In this document: one piece after another, positions 13,565 to 14,293 of the stretch | How positions within the stretch are numbered: position 1 is the stretch's first letter | Layout of the letters: each line of letters opens with the position of its first letter | NCBI RefSeq assembly: GCF_937890665.1 | Contig: NZ_CALADU010000223.1 | Span: 1-14,293, forward strand | Direction: 5' to 3' | DNA: 14,293 nucleotides | Source: an uncultured Subdoligranulum sp. | GTDB lineage: Bacteria > Bacillota_A > Clostridia > Oscillospirales > Ruminococcaceae | Notes under the pieces: model-generated | Seen by the model: the letters and a program-made list of their open reading frames with translations, nothing else | The model's database searches: none | What the model was told of the DNA's origin: nothing | Made by a program: the position numbers and the translations under genes

Positions 13565-13582
13565 AACTTGTTTAAACAAGTT
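13565..13582. promoter_or_regulatory. tre operator 2 (perfect palindrome)
   Basis: AACTTGTTTAAACAAGTT, a perfect 18-bp palindrome sharing the core of operator 1, downstream of the predicted start point. Its centre is 42 bp from that of operator 1. Confidence 0.85.
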
Positions 13583-13604
13583 ATCTTGAAGGAGGAAAAA
13601 CCAT

Positions 13605-14293
13605 ATGGGCAAATACCAACAGGACGCTGCCGAGCTGCTGGAATACGTAGGCGGCAAGGCGAACATTGCAGCGGTCTCCCACTGTGTGACCCGGATGCGG
13701 TTCGTACTCAACGACCCGGCCAAGGCGGACATCGCCAAGATCGAAGCCATGAAGGTGGTCAAGGGCACCTTTACCCAAGCGGGCCAGTTTCAGGTCATCA
13801 TCGGCAACACGGTATCGGACTTTTACAACGACTTCCTTGCGGTGTCGGGCATCGAGGGGGTCTCCAAGGACGCGGTGAAGAGCGCCGCCAAGCAGAACCA
13901 GAACCCCTTGCAGCGCATCATGACGGCGCTGGCCGAGATCTTTGCCCCGCTGATCCCCGCCATCATCACCGGCGGTCTGATCCTTGGTTTCCGCAACTGC
14001 ATCGACAGCCTCTACCTGTTCGAGAACGGCACCAAGACGCTGTGTGACATCAGCCAGTTCTGGTCGGGCATGGACAGCTTCCTCTGGCTCATCGGCGAGG
14101 CAGTCTTCCACATGCTGCCGGTGGGCATCTGCTGGTCGGTGACCAAAAAGATGGGCACCACCCAGATGCTGGGCATCGTGCTGGGCCTGACGCTGGTATC
14201 GGGCCAGCTTCTCAACGCCTACTCGGTGGCCTCCACCCCGGCCGCAGACATCCCCAAGTGGGACTTCGGCTTCATTCAGGTGAACATGATCGG
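13605..14293 (+). CDS. treP: trehalose-specific PTS enzyme IIBC (partial, cut at the right edge)
   Basis: The first 229 codons of a PTS transporter of the glucose superfamily. The EIIB domain has the phosphorylated Cys27 in SHCVTRMRF and the GQFQVIIG motif around 62-69; the linker KQNQNPLQRIMTALAEIFAPLIP leads into the EIIC membrane domain, with IITGGLILGF and GIVLGLTLVSGQLLNAY visible. The product takes up trehalose and phosphorylates it to trehalose-6-phosphate, using EIIA from elsewhere or from beyond the window. Order and motifs match TreP of Gram-positive bacteria. The start ATG at 13605 has GGAGG 9 bases upstream. Two operators and the divergent treR support the assignment; a phosphotrehalase gene is expected downstream but is not visible. 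Sucrose- and beta-glucoside-type IIBC proteins are relatives and the main alternative. Confidence 0.88.
   Translation, partial: MGKYQQDAAELLEYVGGKANIAAVSHCVTRMRFVLNDPAKADIAKIEAMKVVKGTFTQAGQFQVIIGNTVSDFYNDFLAVSGIEGVSKDAVKSAAKQNQNPLQRIMTALAEIFAPLIPAIITGGLILGFRNCIDSLYLFENGTKTLCDISQFWSGMDSFLWLIGEAVFHMLPVGICWSVTKKMGTTQMLGIVLGLTLVSGQLLNAYSVASTPAADIPKWDFGFIQVNMI

Overview
The window is GC-rich, densely coded bacterial DNA with Gram-positive promoters, strong AGGAGG-type ribosome binding sites, several GTG/TTG starts and short lipoprotein signal peptides followed by Ser/Ala-rich linkers. Together these suggest a Clostridia member of the Oscillospiraceae/Ruminococcaceae (Faecalibacterium, Gemmiger or Subdoligranulum-like gut anaerobes). 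This placement is inference from style and gene content; there is no rRNA or other marker gene here. No phage, IS element, CRISPR array or tRNA was seen.

Layout. (1) 1-703, minus: a split LysO-type lysine exporter made of a 96-residue small protein and a larger partner that runs off the left edge. (2) 751-2713, minus: a two-gene unit of a family 2 glycosyltransferase and a membrane-anchored zinc-ribbon protein, with a clear promoter and terminator. (3) 2786-4276, plus: an M32 metallocarboxypeptidase. (4) 4311-5677, plus: a flavoprotein thioredoxin reductase and its thioredoxin. The reductase has lost the usual NADPH-binding signatures and resembles the ferredoxin-dependent FFTR type. (5) 5678-6135: a gene-free stretch packed with stem-loops. 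(6) 6136-11267, minus: two tandem polar amino acid ABC importers, each ordered lipoprotein, permease, ATPase, separated by a bidirectional terminator. The second has an apparent transcription terminator inside its 5' leader and a 216-bp structured spacer between its lipoprotein and permease genes. (7) 11318-12583, minus: a cytidylate-kinase-like protein and a YcxB-like membrane protein. (8) 12672-14293: a trehalose locus with treR (minus) divergent from treP (plus, cut by the right edge). Two perfect palindromic operators and a degenerate third lie between them.

The gene content fits a fermentative anaerobe living on amino acids, peptides and trehalose. The least ordinary items are the NADPH-motif-less reductase, the leader attenuator of the second amino acid transporter with an overlapping Cys-rich short reading frame, the structured spacer inside that operon, and the geometrically spaced tre operators.
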